NCBI RefSeq assembly: GCF_000315625.1
Contig: NW_005434426.1
Coordinates: forward strand, 9,814 to 49,442
DNA: 39,629 bases
Reading direction: 5' to 3'
Source: Guillardia theta CCMP2712
Taxonomy: Eukaryota > Cryptophyceae > Pyrenomonadales > Geminigeraceae
Positions 27,601-37,893 of the stretch are shown here, piece after piece. The position numbers and the translations under genes were made by a program. Each line of letters opens with the position of its first letter. Within the stretch, counting starts at the first letter, position 1. The notes under the pieces are model-generated. The model was not told the DNA's origin, made no database searches, and saw nothing but the letters and a program-made list of their open reading frames with translations.

Positions 27601-28732
27601 NNNNNNNNNNNNNNNNNNNNNNNNNNNNNNNNNNNNNNNNNNNNNNNNNNNNNNNNNNNNNNNNNNNNNNNNNNNNNNNNNNNNNNNNNNNNNNNNNNNN
27701 NNNNNNNNNNNNNNNNNNNNNNNNNNNNNNNGAAATCAAGCAGCAATCCGACAGGCAGTGGCTGATAGATCTCTATCAAGTGACAAGGGAATTCACTAGG
27801 TGCTGTCCCTTCTCCTGTCCTCCTCACCTCCCCGTCTCCACTCCTCCCTTCCCCCCTCCTCCACTCTCCCGCTCTCCTCCTCTTCCTCTCCCCCCCTCTC
27901 TCCTCGCAACGTCACTCGTCATGCTCAGGATTGCGATCGTCATCCCCGCGCCCTTCAACGTCTTCTCCATCATCATCTCACTTGCTACATTCTTGTACCA
28001 TCGCCTGACTTACCTCAAGGTCCTCCTCTCTCCCTCTCCTTCCCGACCCTCCTCCTCTCCTCCCCTCCTTCCCCTCCTTCTTCCTCTTCTTTCTGACCCT
28101 CCGTCCCTCCCCATCCCCGCCTCAATCCTCCCTCCCCTCCTCCCCTCCTCCCCTCCCTCTCCCGCCTCTCTCCCTCTCCTTCCCGACCCTCCTCCCCCCG
28201 CCCCTCCTCCTCCTCCCCTCCTCCCCCTGACTTTCTCACAGAAGTATCCCGGTTACAACACCTCCCTCCTCCTCGACCTCCACTTCTCCCACAGCAAGCA
28301 AACTTCCCTCGGCACCAAGACGCAGGACAAACAGATCACCTCGCAGGAGCGCAAGTCCCTGCTTCGCATCAGCGCCTTCATGGAGCACGTCAGAAGCATG
28401 TTCCTCGAAGAGCAGCGCGTCAACGACCATGTCGGCCGAAAGCTCGACCAGCTCTCGAAGCTGCTTCGCTTCCAGCATGAGGAGGTCACCCGCCATGATC
28501 GCCTCATCGCCAAGTCGATGGAAAAGATCGAAAGTCTCATATCCTCAAACCACTCTGCTTCCTCCTCCTCCCCCCCTCCTCCTCCTTCCCCTCCTCCTCT
28601 TTACCCCCCCCTTCCTCCCAACCACGCGCTGTCGACGAGCAGCTTGCAAGGCTCGCCGAGATGTACAACAATCGCCTCCTTTCTGCCGATGAGTTCGTAG
28701 CCGCCAAGGCTCTGGTGCTGAGAGGGAGCTGA
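20895..28732 (+). CDS. TRPM-family cation channel with SHOCT-like C-terminus
   Basis: Exons before the gap: 20895-21223, 21287-21590, 21641-21759, 21809-21948, 21993-22051, 22102-22152, 22202-22338, 22633-22745, 23082-24502, 24694-24843, 25105-25334, 25664-25700, 25821-25925, 26143-26224, 26471-26639, 26780-26857, 27023-27127; phase is consistent throughout (about 1,209 codons). After it: 27732-27799, 27929-28019, 28242 to about 28530, and about 28640-28732. The N-terminal half is the TRPM homology/SLOG (LSDAT) region: VVISVTGG, TGGTNAGIMKYVGEARA, LLGIATFGS, NHTHFIFADDGS, IPIVSVCVQGG, SILVRGSGKAADLLADA. Then come LFLWNVLMNRREMSEFFW and KCCQSSIENRFYGDMS, first membrane segments (FWAAPIVLYLANAM), and WNIFDLGAMISFALGFALHF. 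S4, pore and S6 fall in the gap 27326-27731. Past it: SDRQWLIDLYQVTREFTR, a coiled coil, and a SHOCT-like end (QLARLAEMYNNRLLSADEF). No kinase or NUDIX domain. Junctions near 28530-28640 are unresolved. Confidence 0.9.
24609..24660. repeat. (CTG)17 in TRPM-like intron
   Basis: An uninterrupted (CTG)n run in the intron 24503-24693. A read-through ORF would add an alanine or cysteine run, but the donor ACG|GTGAGA at 24502 and the family alignment place it in the intron. A (GAT)n/(GTC)n-rich intron follows at 24844-25104. Confidence 0.85.
26260..26400. repeat. (TCC)n tract in TRPM-like intron
   Basis: CTCCTCCTCC triplets in the intron 26225-26470. The neighbouring introns at 25935-26110 (GGGA-rich), 26860-27010 (GGGA-rich) and 28020-28240 (CCCTCC-rich) are similar low-complexity sequence. 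Confidence 0.85.
27326..27731. other. Assembly gap, 406 N, inside the TRPM-like gene
   Basis: The gap is flanked by (CCT)n/(CAC)n on the left and by coding sequence on the right. By position in the family it removes the S4 to S6 segments including the pore loop, so ion selectivity cannot be judged. Confidence 0.95.
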
Positions 28733-28744
28733 AGGGACTTGAAC

Positions 28745-28930
28745 ACTTAAGACTAGACCTACACATTTACACTTGAACTACACACTTACACTTGAATCTA
28801 CACGCTTACACTTGAACCTACACGCTTACACTTGAACCTACACGCTTACACTTGAATCTACACGCTTACACTTGAACCCACACGCTTACACTTGAATCTA
28901 CACGCTTACACTTGAATCTACACGCTACCG
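28745..28930. repeat. 20-bp tandem repeat just after the TRPM-like stop
   Basis: About nine copies of a 20-bp unit CTTGAATCTACACGCTTACA (C/T variants GAATCT/GAACCT; the first copies are shortened and diverged). It starts about 12 bp after the TGA, so it is probably in the 3' UTR or terminator region. Confidence 0.9.
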
Positions 28931-29058
28931 CACTTGGTCGCGGGCAGCCAGACTGCAAGAAATCCTGGAAAACTCATTTAAATGATTTAAAGGGATCGCT
29001 AGCAATTTCACTTGTTCCTTGTACGGGACACGAAACCGGTCGTAAGCAGGCCGTCACC

Positions 29059-31466
29059 ATGCGCGTGCAGCGGGAGGCAGGAAGGATATGCAGGAGCGCG
29101 CGGCGCATTGTGACTCCTTCCTCCCTCCTCCCTCCTCCTCATCTCAGAACAACCGTTTCGCATCGAGATGTTCCCGCACTCAGGATCCCATCTCCTCAGT
29201 GCGTTGGTCCTTCCTCCCTTCTCCTAGGACGGGCTTCCTATGCTTCCGAGGGCCTGTCGTCTGCTCCTCCCTCCTCTCTTCATCATCCCTTCTCCCCCCC
29301 GTGCTCCAGTTCTTATTCATCGCCCGATGCTTCCACTTTCTTGCAGTACAAGGCTGGTGCAGCTCTGCAGTTGCCATCTCTTCCTCCCGCTACTCCTCCC
29401 AACAGCAGCCGTATCGCAAGGATCGCTTGCAAGAGAACGATGGTCAACTTTCTGAGGAGCGCACCAACCTTCATGACAGGACCAACAACCCAAGAGAACG
29501 CTGAGTTCATCAGGACCACAGACAACTCCTCTACTCTGATTGCCTACTGCCTCAAGAACATCAAGGGCTTCAGCTACCAGAACGTCATCAGCGCCATGCA
29601 CAGGCTCGCGGTCTTGACGCGGGCAAGCAGGAAGCATCTGAAGCCGCGGAGGACCCAGCTCAAGGTAGTCGGGCACACGGGACTCAAGGATAGCGCAAGG
29701 GCAGCCATAGAGTCCGAGACCTTCTGGCTCGAGAAAGCCCTTGAGGCTCTGCTGCGTCGGGGAATCTTACAAGTGCGAAGGATGAACGGGTTCGCTGTGG
29801 TGAGGTTCCTGTGGTCTCTTGCGACCCTCAGGCACCTGCCTGAGCAAAACGATCTCCTCCTCCTCCTCGATCACGCGCAGTCAACGATCCCCGAGCTAAA
29901 CCCTGTCTCGCTGGGTTTGCTGTATTGGTCGTGTGCCGTGCTTGAGGTCCCTTTGGAGGGAGAGTTGAGGTACAAGCTGGATGATGGGACGATGAAGAAC
30001 CTGCCTCTCCTCACCCCCCAGTGCATCTCTATGATTCTGTGGTCATACTCCAAGCAGAGAAAGGCGCTTGACACTGAGCTGTATCAAGAGCTTTGTAAAC
30101 AGGCGATTCGACTGATGGAGCAGTTCAAGCAGGAGGAGTTCAACATGCTCCTGCTAGCCTTGAAGCAGCTCAGGTATCCCCTCAGCCGAGAGATGAAGGG
30201 AGCCATCACAGAGCATATCAAGTTGCTCCTCCCCTCCATGCACCAGGGCACCTTCGTGTCCGTCCTTGACAACCTGGTCAGGAGCAAAGAGAGTTGGGGC
30301 GAGGAGCTGCCAGCGATATTGAGCGAGTACGTGTACAAGAACGAGTCTGTGATCAACGTGGACAGCCTTGTGAACATCCTGTGGAACTTTAGCCAGTGGC
30401 AAGTGAAGCCTGACGACCAACTTATTGAGGTGATCTCGCTGAAATTGGCAAGAAAACCTCTGTGGAGCACGCCCAGGTGTGATACATACTTCGTCCGTCT
30501 GCTCGCTGCGTTTTCGAACCTCAACATTCATCCTCCCCCGTCCTCCAGCGAACTCTGTCGCAGCTCTCTCCCGTCATGATACCGAGGTTTGACGGGTGGA
30601 AGGTCAGCGCCTACCTCCTTGCCCACTTCAAGCTGCAGCTCAAGATCGACGAGCAAGACATCGTGTTGATCATGGCGCAAGTGCGGAACATCACCAAGGG
30701 CATGGAGGCAAACGAGATCGGCAGCGTCCTGACTGCCATGTCCAAGCTTGAGCTGAGGCCTCCCGAAGACGTGCACGACAAAATGATGAAGCGGCTGGCG
30801 GAGGGCATCAACTACCTGGACGTCAAGTACCTCCACGACATCCTCCGCAGCCATGCCATGCTCGGCCTGACTGTCACCGAGAAGATCCTGGAGTGCCTCA
30901 CCCTCCGCGCGCAGAACCTTGCCTCCACCTTCAGCTCCTTCGAGCTCTCGTTCCTGCTCTGGTCCCTCCAGGTCCTGATGTTGCAACCCCCTGCTTACGT
31001 CATAGAGGGTTTCATCAATCGTTCAAAGGAGATTGCGCCCAGGCTGGACGAAGAGCAAGTCGAGATGATCAGGTTCTTGGTGCCTCCGCCTCTCGTTCCC
31101 CTCCTCCCTGTCCCGGCCCCTTCTGCCCCCCTTCCCCTTCCTCCCTCCTCCTTGGTCCTGCCCCTCCCATCCATTCAGCGCCACAGGCGTGCCTCCTCCA
31201 TTTTCTGCTGACTCCTCTCCTCAGGGAAGTGCTTGAGACTTGGGGACGACCAGGTTGACTGTGCGAGGGAGGAGGCAGGGTCTGACCCAAGCTGCAGGAG
31301 AGATTGAAGCGATCTTGTCGGCTCGCACGAGCATGCTGCCAGAGCGCGAGAACGAGCTGGAGAGCGAGGAGGAGGAGACGGCCTACGGTGAGAAGAGGTG
31401 GAGTGTGCAATGCGGCTGATAACGCGTGCGATTTCAGATCATCAGGATTACGATGCTTCCCGATAG
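29059..31466 (+). CDS. FAST/RAP-like helical-repeat protein, probably organellar
   Basis: Exons 29059-31072, 31225-31253, 31298-31387 and 31438-31466 (last three introns 152, 44 and 50 nt, phase consistent) give about 720 aa, provided one extra base is assumed in the C run at 30535-30539. Left of that run the frame ends LLAAFSNLNIHPP; right of it a different frame continues MIPRFDGWKVSAYLLAHFKL. The N-terminus is Arg-rich and low in acid (MRVQREAGRICRSARRIV), like a mitochondrial transit peptide. The body is built of helical repeats of 35-40 residues: RFLWSLATLRHL, LLYWSCAVLEV, MILWSYSKQRKAL, LLALKQLRYPL, NILWNFSQWQV, LLWSLQVL. This pattern is typical of FASTK/RAP-type organelle RNA-processing proteins, although I see no RAP domain. 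The C-terminus is acidic (ELESEEEE). M at 29437 is an alternative start. Confidence 0.65.
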
Positions 31467-31651
31467 TGAGGATGCAGAGATACAAGCGTTAGTGCGAGCA
31501 CAAGGATTGTGCTAGACTTGTCGCCTCGTCTCGCCATGCTGACCATCAGCAGAGGAGGAGAAGTGTCCACAGACAGGAAGAGCACGGGACAGACGCCCCC
31601 GCCCATTCCCTTCCTCTTACACCTGCTTGCTCTGATTCTTGGGCAGCCCGG
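31467..31651. other. Convergent intergenic region
   Basis: About 185 bp separate the stops of the helical-repeat gene and the mitochondrial carrier gene. No gene seen. Confidence 0.6.
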
Positions 31652-32044
31652 CTATGAATGTTGCCATGGAGATTTAGAGGATATGCCGGAGTGAATATCA
31701 CGAAGTCTCATTCCATTGCGGAGGAACGTCTCAACGGTTGCTTGTTCTTGTCGTTTTCTTGTAAATTTTGTTGCTGCTGCTCTAGGCAGGGACGTACCCT
31801 CTCCCCCCCCTCCTGCTGCTGCCGCTGCCTCACCATCTTCTGTTTTCGCTTTCTTGGAGAACCCCATGACCATCTCGTACCGGATGCCGCCTGTGGCAGC
31901 AGTCAGCCTCCCAGGGAGGTTGGAGGATCAAACGATAGCGCAGGTAGAGCAGGGCGAGTACAAGAGAAAGGGAGGGGACGTTGCGGTGCAAGAGGACAAG
32001 GAGGAGAAAAAGGCTGCTGCTGCTGCTGATGCTGATGCTGATGC

Positions 32045-32102
<58 letters not shown>

Positions 32103-33872
32103 CAGACAGAAGGCAAGTAAGGTGGACAGTAGATTGATGTCATGAAGGCAGGAGCGGAATCGAGGGGACCCAAGGTGGAAACAAAACAAGAAGGGAGGAA
32201 GGGGAAGAAGGGGGGAGGAAGAGAAGAGGAAGGGAAGAGGTAGGGGGGAGGGGAGAAAGAGCGGAGAGGTCGAACCTCCAGCTGACACCAGACAATCGAA
32301 CAGAAGCGCGATGGCCAGCCCCTTGAAGAGAGCCTGACAGCACGAGCGTCACCCTACACGCAGCTCGAAGGAGGAAGCAGCCACGACCTGCGGGCCCTCT
32401 CGCCCTACGATCCCCTTGGCAACTTTCATGATGCTCTGCGAGGTCAAGGGTGTCAGACAGCTGACATTATCGCCCTCGCTCCTTCACCTGGCCCTTGAGA
32501 TGAGGATCGCACTGGATCCTAGTCTTCACTACATCTGTATTCGCTCAAGTCACTTTCCTCCCCCCCCCTCCCCCCTCCCTCCCATCTACATCTTCCCTCC
32601 TTTCTTGGAATCCCTTCTTACCTCCTCCCTCCCTCCCTCCCTCCCTCCCCCCCTCCTCTGATCCCCCCCTTTCATCCTTTCCTCACCGATGGGGTTGCAG
32701 ACAGCAGCGGCGATGAAGCCAGCTGTCATACCAGCTGCCATGTGAACAGGCGGTCCTGCTCCTTGTCTTAGCATCCTGCCTTACCAATTTCCCTCTCCCC
32801 CCCCCACCTCCCTTATACTCCCTTTCCTTCTCTCGCTTCCTTCCCTGTCTCTCTCCACTTTTCAGCCCCCTCCCGCCCCCCCCTTCCTTCTTCCTCCTCC
32901 TTGTCTTGCCTGAAATGTCCCAGGGCTGTCCCAGCCTCCCGAGAATCACTTTACCCATCTCGTAACTTGCCCACCTGCTTGCTCCTTGAGCTCGTTCGTA
33001 CAGGAGAGGAGAGAGGAGGAGGAGAGAGGAGGACGAGGACGAAGAGCGGCAATGATGAAGACGACGACAAGGAGGATGGGGAGTAGAATTGAGGACATAA
33101 AGGGCAACCAGGTGGCCGACCAAGGGACATAAGTCAGCAAGTGCGCACTTGTTCCTGCTTTGATAGTTACCAACACAAAGAGATTGAAAGGAAAGAGAAC
33201 GAGAAGGAAAGGACAAGGGGATGGGAAGAGAGGACAGTGGGAGCGAAGGGAGAGGAGATATGTGGCGTCACCTTTGTACAGAGCAAGAAAACCTTCTTGG
33301 GAGAGAATCGACTTCAAGCAAGCATACCCTCGTGATGGCTGGGGTGAAGTATGTCACATGATACCATCACCATCAATCCAACGAGGGCGATCAGTGAGGC
33401 GAATAGAACATCTGCTGTTGGAAGGACCATCTGCTGTTGGAAGGACGCGGAGTATCTGCCTTACCGTCGAGAGACTTCTGGTGAAAGGGAGCGCAGCATG
33501 CTGCATCTGCCTCAAGCATCAGCATGGTATACAGGCAGGAGCCAAAACTGACTTGGACCCGTTGCGTTATGACATCGTGCGGGACTTCAAAGATGGTGCA
33601 GATAGTCTGCCAGCAACGATCAGATTGCCGAATTCGACAATCCTTACGACATACTTCCGAAGCCATGGCCGCGATCAAGGGAGCGAAAGGAGAACCCTCG
33701 TCGACCTAGAGTCACGACACAACGGGTCAGATGATACCGATCCTCTCCCTTTGTGTGCCCTCTTACCTTCCCCGTCCTCTTCTCAATCATCTCCTTGAAC
33801 CACTGCAGGGGCGTCACAACCATGGCATAGCAAGGACGACAAGAGAGTAGGCCAAAGGGAGGAGGAGCAAGA

Positions 33873-33924
<52 letters not shown>

Positions 33925-34842
33925 GGAGGAGGAGGAGGAGGAACAACCTGGTAGGTGCAGAGATAAAGAGCATTGCTTGGGATCTACACGACGATCTCAG
34001 TCTCCACACTCTCTCCTCCCCTCTGCTCTACAAACGCGCGCCCTCCATCTCTGATTCTCCTCCACCTTCCCATCGCCCCTCAAGTGCAACAGCGCACGCA
34101 CTTCCATCCTCTCCGCCTCCTTCAACCACCTGTGCTGTTGCACTGAACAGACAACCGCGATAGAACCCCTTGACCCCGGAAATGACGCTTCCAGCAGTTT
34201 GCAGCGGAGTGCGGAGCTCTGACCCTCCCTTGGACCGCATCCTCCACCCCTCCATCCAGGTTTTCTTTGTGACTACCCAAATCTGCAAGCTGTCAGATCA
34301 AGACCAACGGACGTTACAGGGATTGTCGTCGACATCATTGACATGCTTGTATCTTTCTTCTATCCACCAAACGACTCAACCTCCTCCTCCTCCTCCTTCT
34401 CATTCTCCTTCTCATTCTCCTTCTCCTTCTCCTCCAATTCCACTGAATTCTCCTTTCCAGCTTCACTCTGCCCATTGCTTCTTCTCCCTCTCCTCATCAC
34501 GTTTGTTTCAGCCACCGCAGCACACGTTTACTTGCCTGATTCAGCAGCGACACTTTCTTCGACGGATCCATCTGCATTCTCGTTCGCAGAGTGTCAAGTG
34601 GGTACATGACGCCTGCTTCTAGTTAGGACTTGGAGTTGTACAATGGCCGGCACAAACATTTCTCGATGCAGGTGGCCAGGGAGTCCGCAACAACAACTTT
34701 CCACGGAGTGACCTTGTCATCAACTCAGACGTAGACACCACCACATCTCAATCATCACCTCACTCCAACGGATCACCTCAATCGGCTGGAAAGCAGCATC
34801 TCAGTATCATTAGACGATGAATCGGTTCGGGGAGGGGTCCAT
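31652..34842 (-). CDS. Mitochondrial carrier family protein (SLC25 type), 16 exons
   Basis: Exons on the minus strand: 34842-34816, 34712-34658, 34612-34536, 34282-34130, 33983-33948, 33802-33767, 33705-33655, 33606-33553, 33338-33272, 33154-33109, 32974-32910, 32755-32687, 32534-32488, 32435-32388, 32333-32276 and 31890-31652. Total 1,128 nt (375 aa), phase consistent. Three carrier repeats are visible through their signatures: YPLDTLRTRMQ (about 31-41), VPHDVITQRVQ (about 153-163) and NPIDVVKTRIQ (about 243-253). Each is followed by its EG/YxG part: VKGFYRGCLFSATAQ, SQEGFLALYKGTSAHLL, GREGPQALFKGL. PWSATWWASYE is typical of even helices. The protein should be a six-helix transporter of the inner mitochondrial membrane; the substrate is not predictable by eye. 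The C-terminal tail (AAAAAGGGGEG onward) is unusual and may be partly an unrecognised intron (donor GATG|GTGAGG). Introns after 34536 and 32910 begin with GC. Confidence 0.9.
32027..32102. repeat. (GAT)n microsatellite in carrier intron
   Basis: CTGATG then uninterrupted GAT triplets inside the last carrier intron (32275-31891). A second (ATG)n run at 33873-33923 lies in the intron 33947-33803. Confidence 0.9.
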
Positions 34843-34861
34843 TAGGGAGGGAGAGCAAACA

Positions 34862-35447
34862 TCAAGGCAGCCAGAGCAAAGATACCTCTTCTTTATCCTT
34901 CTTCTTTCCTGCCGGGAATACAAACTCCTTCGGCTTCTTCTCAGGCTCGAAAAGATGAAAATTCGCACTGCGAGCTGAATATCAAGTCATCACAAGCAGT
35001 GAGCAGGAGGTGATCTCATCACCAGTGATGAAGTCCGTGATCAGAGCGCAAGGATTGATGTGCACGGTGGACTTCGGGGGATCGGTGGCCTCTTTCTTCC
35101 CGAAGAACGACAGGTTCGGACTGTGTGTCAAACGCCAAAAATCCCAGTCAGTACATCGTACTTCCAATTGAGCGGGTCATCATCCACTTCATACCTGTGC
35201 TGCTTCAGATCCAAGGAGCAGAATGACAAGTGCCATCCGCGTGCTTCCCTAGCAACTGACGTGCAAGTCAGGCAGCCAGCAGAGACACTGAGACGGTCTC
35301 ACTGAAGGGAGTCCTGTGGGGAGCGGGATTGCCCTCGGCGATTCGCTCTGTCCCGACAAGATGGAGGAAGGCAAGCATGATCAACAAGCGCATGCTCCGT
35401 GCTGGGCTCCAACTGCAGAGCATCGAGCCCACGAAAATTACTGGCAT
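34862..35447 (-). CDS. 149-aa protein with secretory-type leader, 4 exons
   Basis: Exons 35447-35303, 35255-35162, 35120-35023 and 34974-34862 (introns 47, 41 and 48 nt, all GT-AG, phase consistent) give 149 aa. The N-terminus holds a hydrophobic segment MRLLIMLAFLHLVG (residues about 20-33). The rest includes RGWHLSFCSLDLKQHRYEVDDDPLNW, PNLSFFGKKEATDPPKSTVHINPC and FHLFEPEKKPKEFVFPAGKKKDKEE, ending SLLWLP. No family recognised. If the intron at 35022 is retained, the product ends earlier at CSLLVMT. The stop lies only 19 bp upstream of the carrier ATG on the same strand. Confidence 0.6.
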
Positions 35448-36359
35448 CTTGATGGTTGAGAGAGGATTGGATTCAGATCACAATTTCTGGTTGAGCACGA
35501 TTAGCACACGCTGCTGCGGCCTCTGTCCTCATAGAGCTCTTTTTCCCCAGTCTCTCCCTCGCAAGGGGGCAGCATCCCACAGACGAGCTCAGCAATGTCG
35601 GTGAACCGTCTGCCTCATCATGTCAGGGAAAGCTCTGAAACAATTTCCAGGCAGAGGAACAATTTTGAACTTGTGAGGATCAAATGTGTTCCTGAGCTAC
35701 ATTTAACTTCAACCATGTTCTGACTTGATTCAACACTCCATCTCACCCCAAAGAAACAAGACGAGCACCAAACAACAACTCTTCAATGACAGAAATCAAC
35801 AAGAGAAGCCCTTGGATAGAACGCCGGCACCAACGACTGTCCAGTCGTAGTGTCGAGTGAAGCAAGAACACGAAGTATTCAGAGTAATCCTGCCCAACTC
35901 CATGGAAGATGCTATAAACAGGAGAGTGATGTCTCCACTCTAATCGAGCAGGCTATGTAATTCTACGTGCCGCTCTCAAAAACCTCTCCTCAAGTTCTTC
36001 TACCAGGTTCAAAATCTGCAGCCGTTGCTACAATGTATGCAAGCTTTCAGTCCAAACCAGGTACTCGTACGGCTCACTCGATAGAGTCTCCAGTGTTTGC
36101 TCCTTCTATGATCTCTTCCAACTCAAATATTCTTGAAGTATCTGCCTAAATCCTCACTCCTCCTATCTTCAATTCGTGGCTCCACATCATTCATTAGTGA
36201 AGCATGGTCGATGTAATCGTTAAACCGCAAGTTATCATCTCAGTCTCTGCCATGATACATCTATCCATCCTCTTTCTTTTCAATCCTCCTCCTGCTTCCC
36301 ACCATTCATCTTCAACTGCCGCATCCTCACTGGCCTCCTGCCTCCATTTACCGGCCTCT
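35448..36359. other. Intergenic region, no gene supported
   Basis: Moderately AT-rich unique-looking sequence. A 60-codon plus ORF (35967-36149) has no splice context or family likeness. It presumably contains the promoter of the 149-aa gene at its left end. Confidence 0.4.
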
Positions 36360-37265
36360 CCACAAACTCTTGGAGGTAGGTGGGGGTGGTTAAACGCATA
36401 GATGCCTCCACCCCACCCATACCAATACCACGAGAATCTGGTAGAAATATGGGTAGTGCCTGACCTCCCTACTACCCACCCTTCCCGAATCCTTGCCGGT
36501 GGACAGACTACCATAGGGGTACCACCCTATCCAACATGGAAGGGTACAGCAATGGTCAGTGGTAGGTAGGGTAGTCAACTCCCGCGTCTATCACCTGGTC
36601 AATATAAATGAAACCAACTGGGTAGGTATGGGTAGGTACTTGGTACTCCACAAGACATCATGGGGTTGATAGGTAGGGTAGTGTACCCCACCCTTTGTTA
36701 GGTCACTCCCATAGATGAATTAGGGCAGGATGGAGGAGCTGGGGGGTTGTCACGATACCATAAGGGGTGGTACTAAAGTTGGGAAAAGGAGGGGTCATTT
36801 ACCCTCTGGGTGCGCAGGGCGTAGAACCCACAGTTTCAAACGGCTTCAACGGTGTAACGGATTGTAACGGAACTTCGGCCTGCCCCCCCCGGCGCACGCG
36901 GCCGGGCCCGCACCGAGCCTGAGGCGAGCGACGGTTACAAAGACTCTTAGGCTGCCCGGTAGTTGTAACCGCCGATAGACCAAACCAGGCCCAGGGGCCC
37001 ATGCAGACGAAGGGAGACATGAGAGGGGTGGGGTCATGATTTTACAGGGTAGCGATGGCAAGGGGTGGGTACATATTTGGAAGGGGATGTTTTCATATTG
37101 GCATTCTCTCAAATTTCAATATTATTGACACATTGTTAAATATTTAACAGACATTTTGGAAGGATTCTAGAATAGTTTTGCCGGTGGCTTTCACAGGGGG
37201 TGGTGGGGGTATCCCTGGTGGCCAAGCAGGCCTATGTAGGGGTGGTGTAATGATTTGACCGGGTT
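36360..37265. repeat. Degenerate GGTAGG/TACCCC repeat block with GC core
   Basis: Many variants of GGGTAGGT, GGTAGGGTAG and TACCCCACCC in both orientations (36370-36780), then TGTAACGG words and a GC-rich core (CGGCGCACGCGGCCGGGCCCG, about 36890) followed by GGGGTGG words. It has the same ingredients as the blocks at 4019-4330 and 19200-20150. It is likely a decayed repeat-element cluster. Confidence 0.5.
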
Positions 37266-37893
37266 CAAACGTGTTTGACCGTCGCTTTAGTTACTAGGGA
37301 AGGAAAAAATGGAGGAAAAAGAAAGAGAAGATGAACCTAGTACATGTAGATGCTTTAAATTCATGATATACAAGGACATCGAGCAAGTTCGGGGGTTTTC
37401 TTTGGTTTTGAAGCCCCTTTGGTTATTAGTCTTGTCCATTTCTTTCGTGTACAAGGAGGAGATTTGGAAAGGAGTAGAAATGCTGGACAGGGGATGTCAG
37501 TCCCCGCCTACAACGGCAAGGGTCTGATGAACTTCGAGTGAAACTCCTGATAGCTCAGTACGCACCATCGCAGGGATATCTGTTGTGATAGGAGAGAAAA
37601 ACATCGCCCGAATGGCGCTGACATTTCTTCACCTAGCAGACATTCTCTTTGTGTACGGAGGGTTGTGCGCGCCTTCGAGAGATGGATGTTAGCAAAGACT
37701 ACGTGGAGCCTGGGACGCCTGGTTTGTGACTTCCTCTGCATGGCCCTGCGTCAGAAGCTCACGTCGATGGCCAGGGACAGGTTTAGAGAGCAGGGCATTG
37801 CAGACTCCAGACAGGAACACCGTTGCAGGAACTTTGGGCGGCCATGCTGAAGATGCGGCATGGGCGGAGGTCTGTGAAGGGACGGAGATGCTG
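37266..37893. other. Unassigned region upstream of the Q-rich gene
   Basis: A 72-codon plus ORF (37309-37527, MEEKEREDEPSTCRC and a hydrophobic stretch) and another at 37665-37850 (LGRLVCDFLCMALRQKL) are open but cannot be connected to anything. First exons of the downstream Q-rich gene may lie here. Confidence 0.3.

Noticed and set aside
28912-29058. Start of the helical-repeat gene at 28912
   Set aside because: The frame is open there, but the sequence overlaps the 20-bp repeat array; M at 29059 begins a transit-peptide-like segment.
32586-34288. Separate small minus-strand genes for each carrier-like ORF
   Set aside because: The pieces join in consistent phase into one six-helix carrier with three signatures in the right order.
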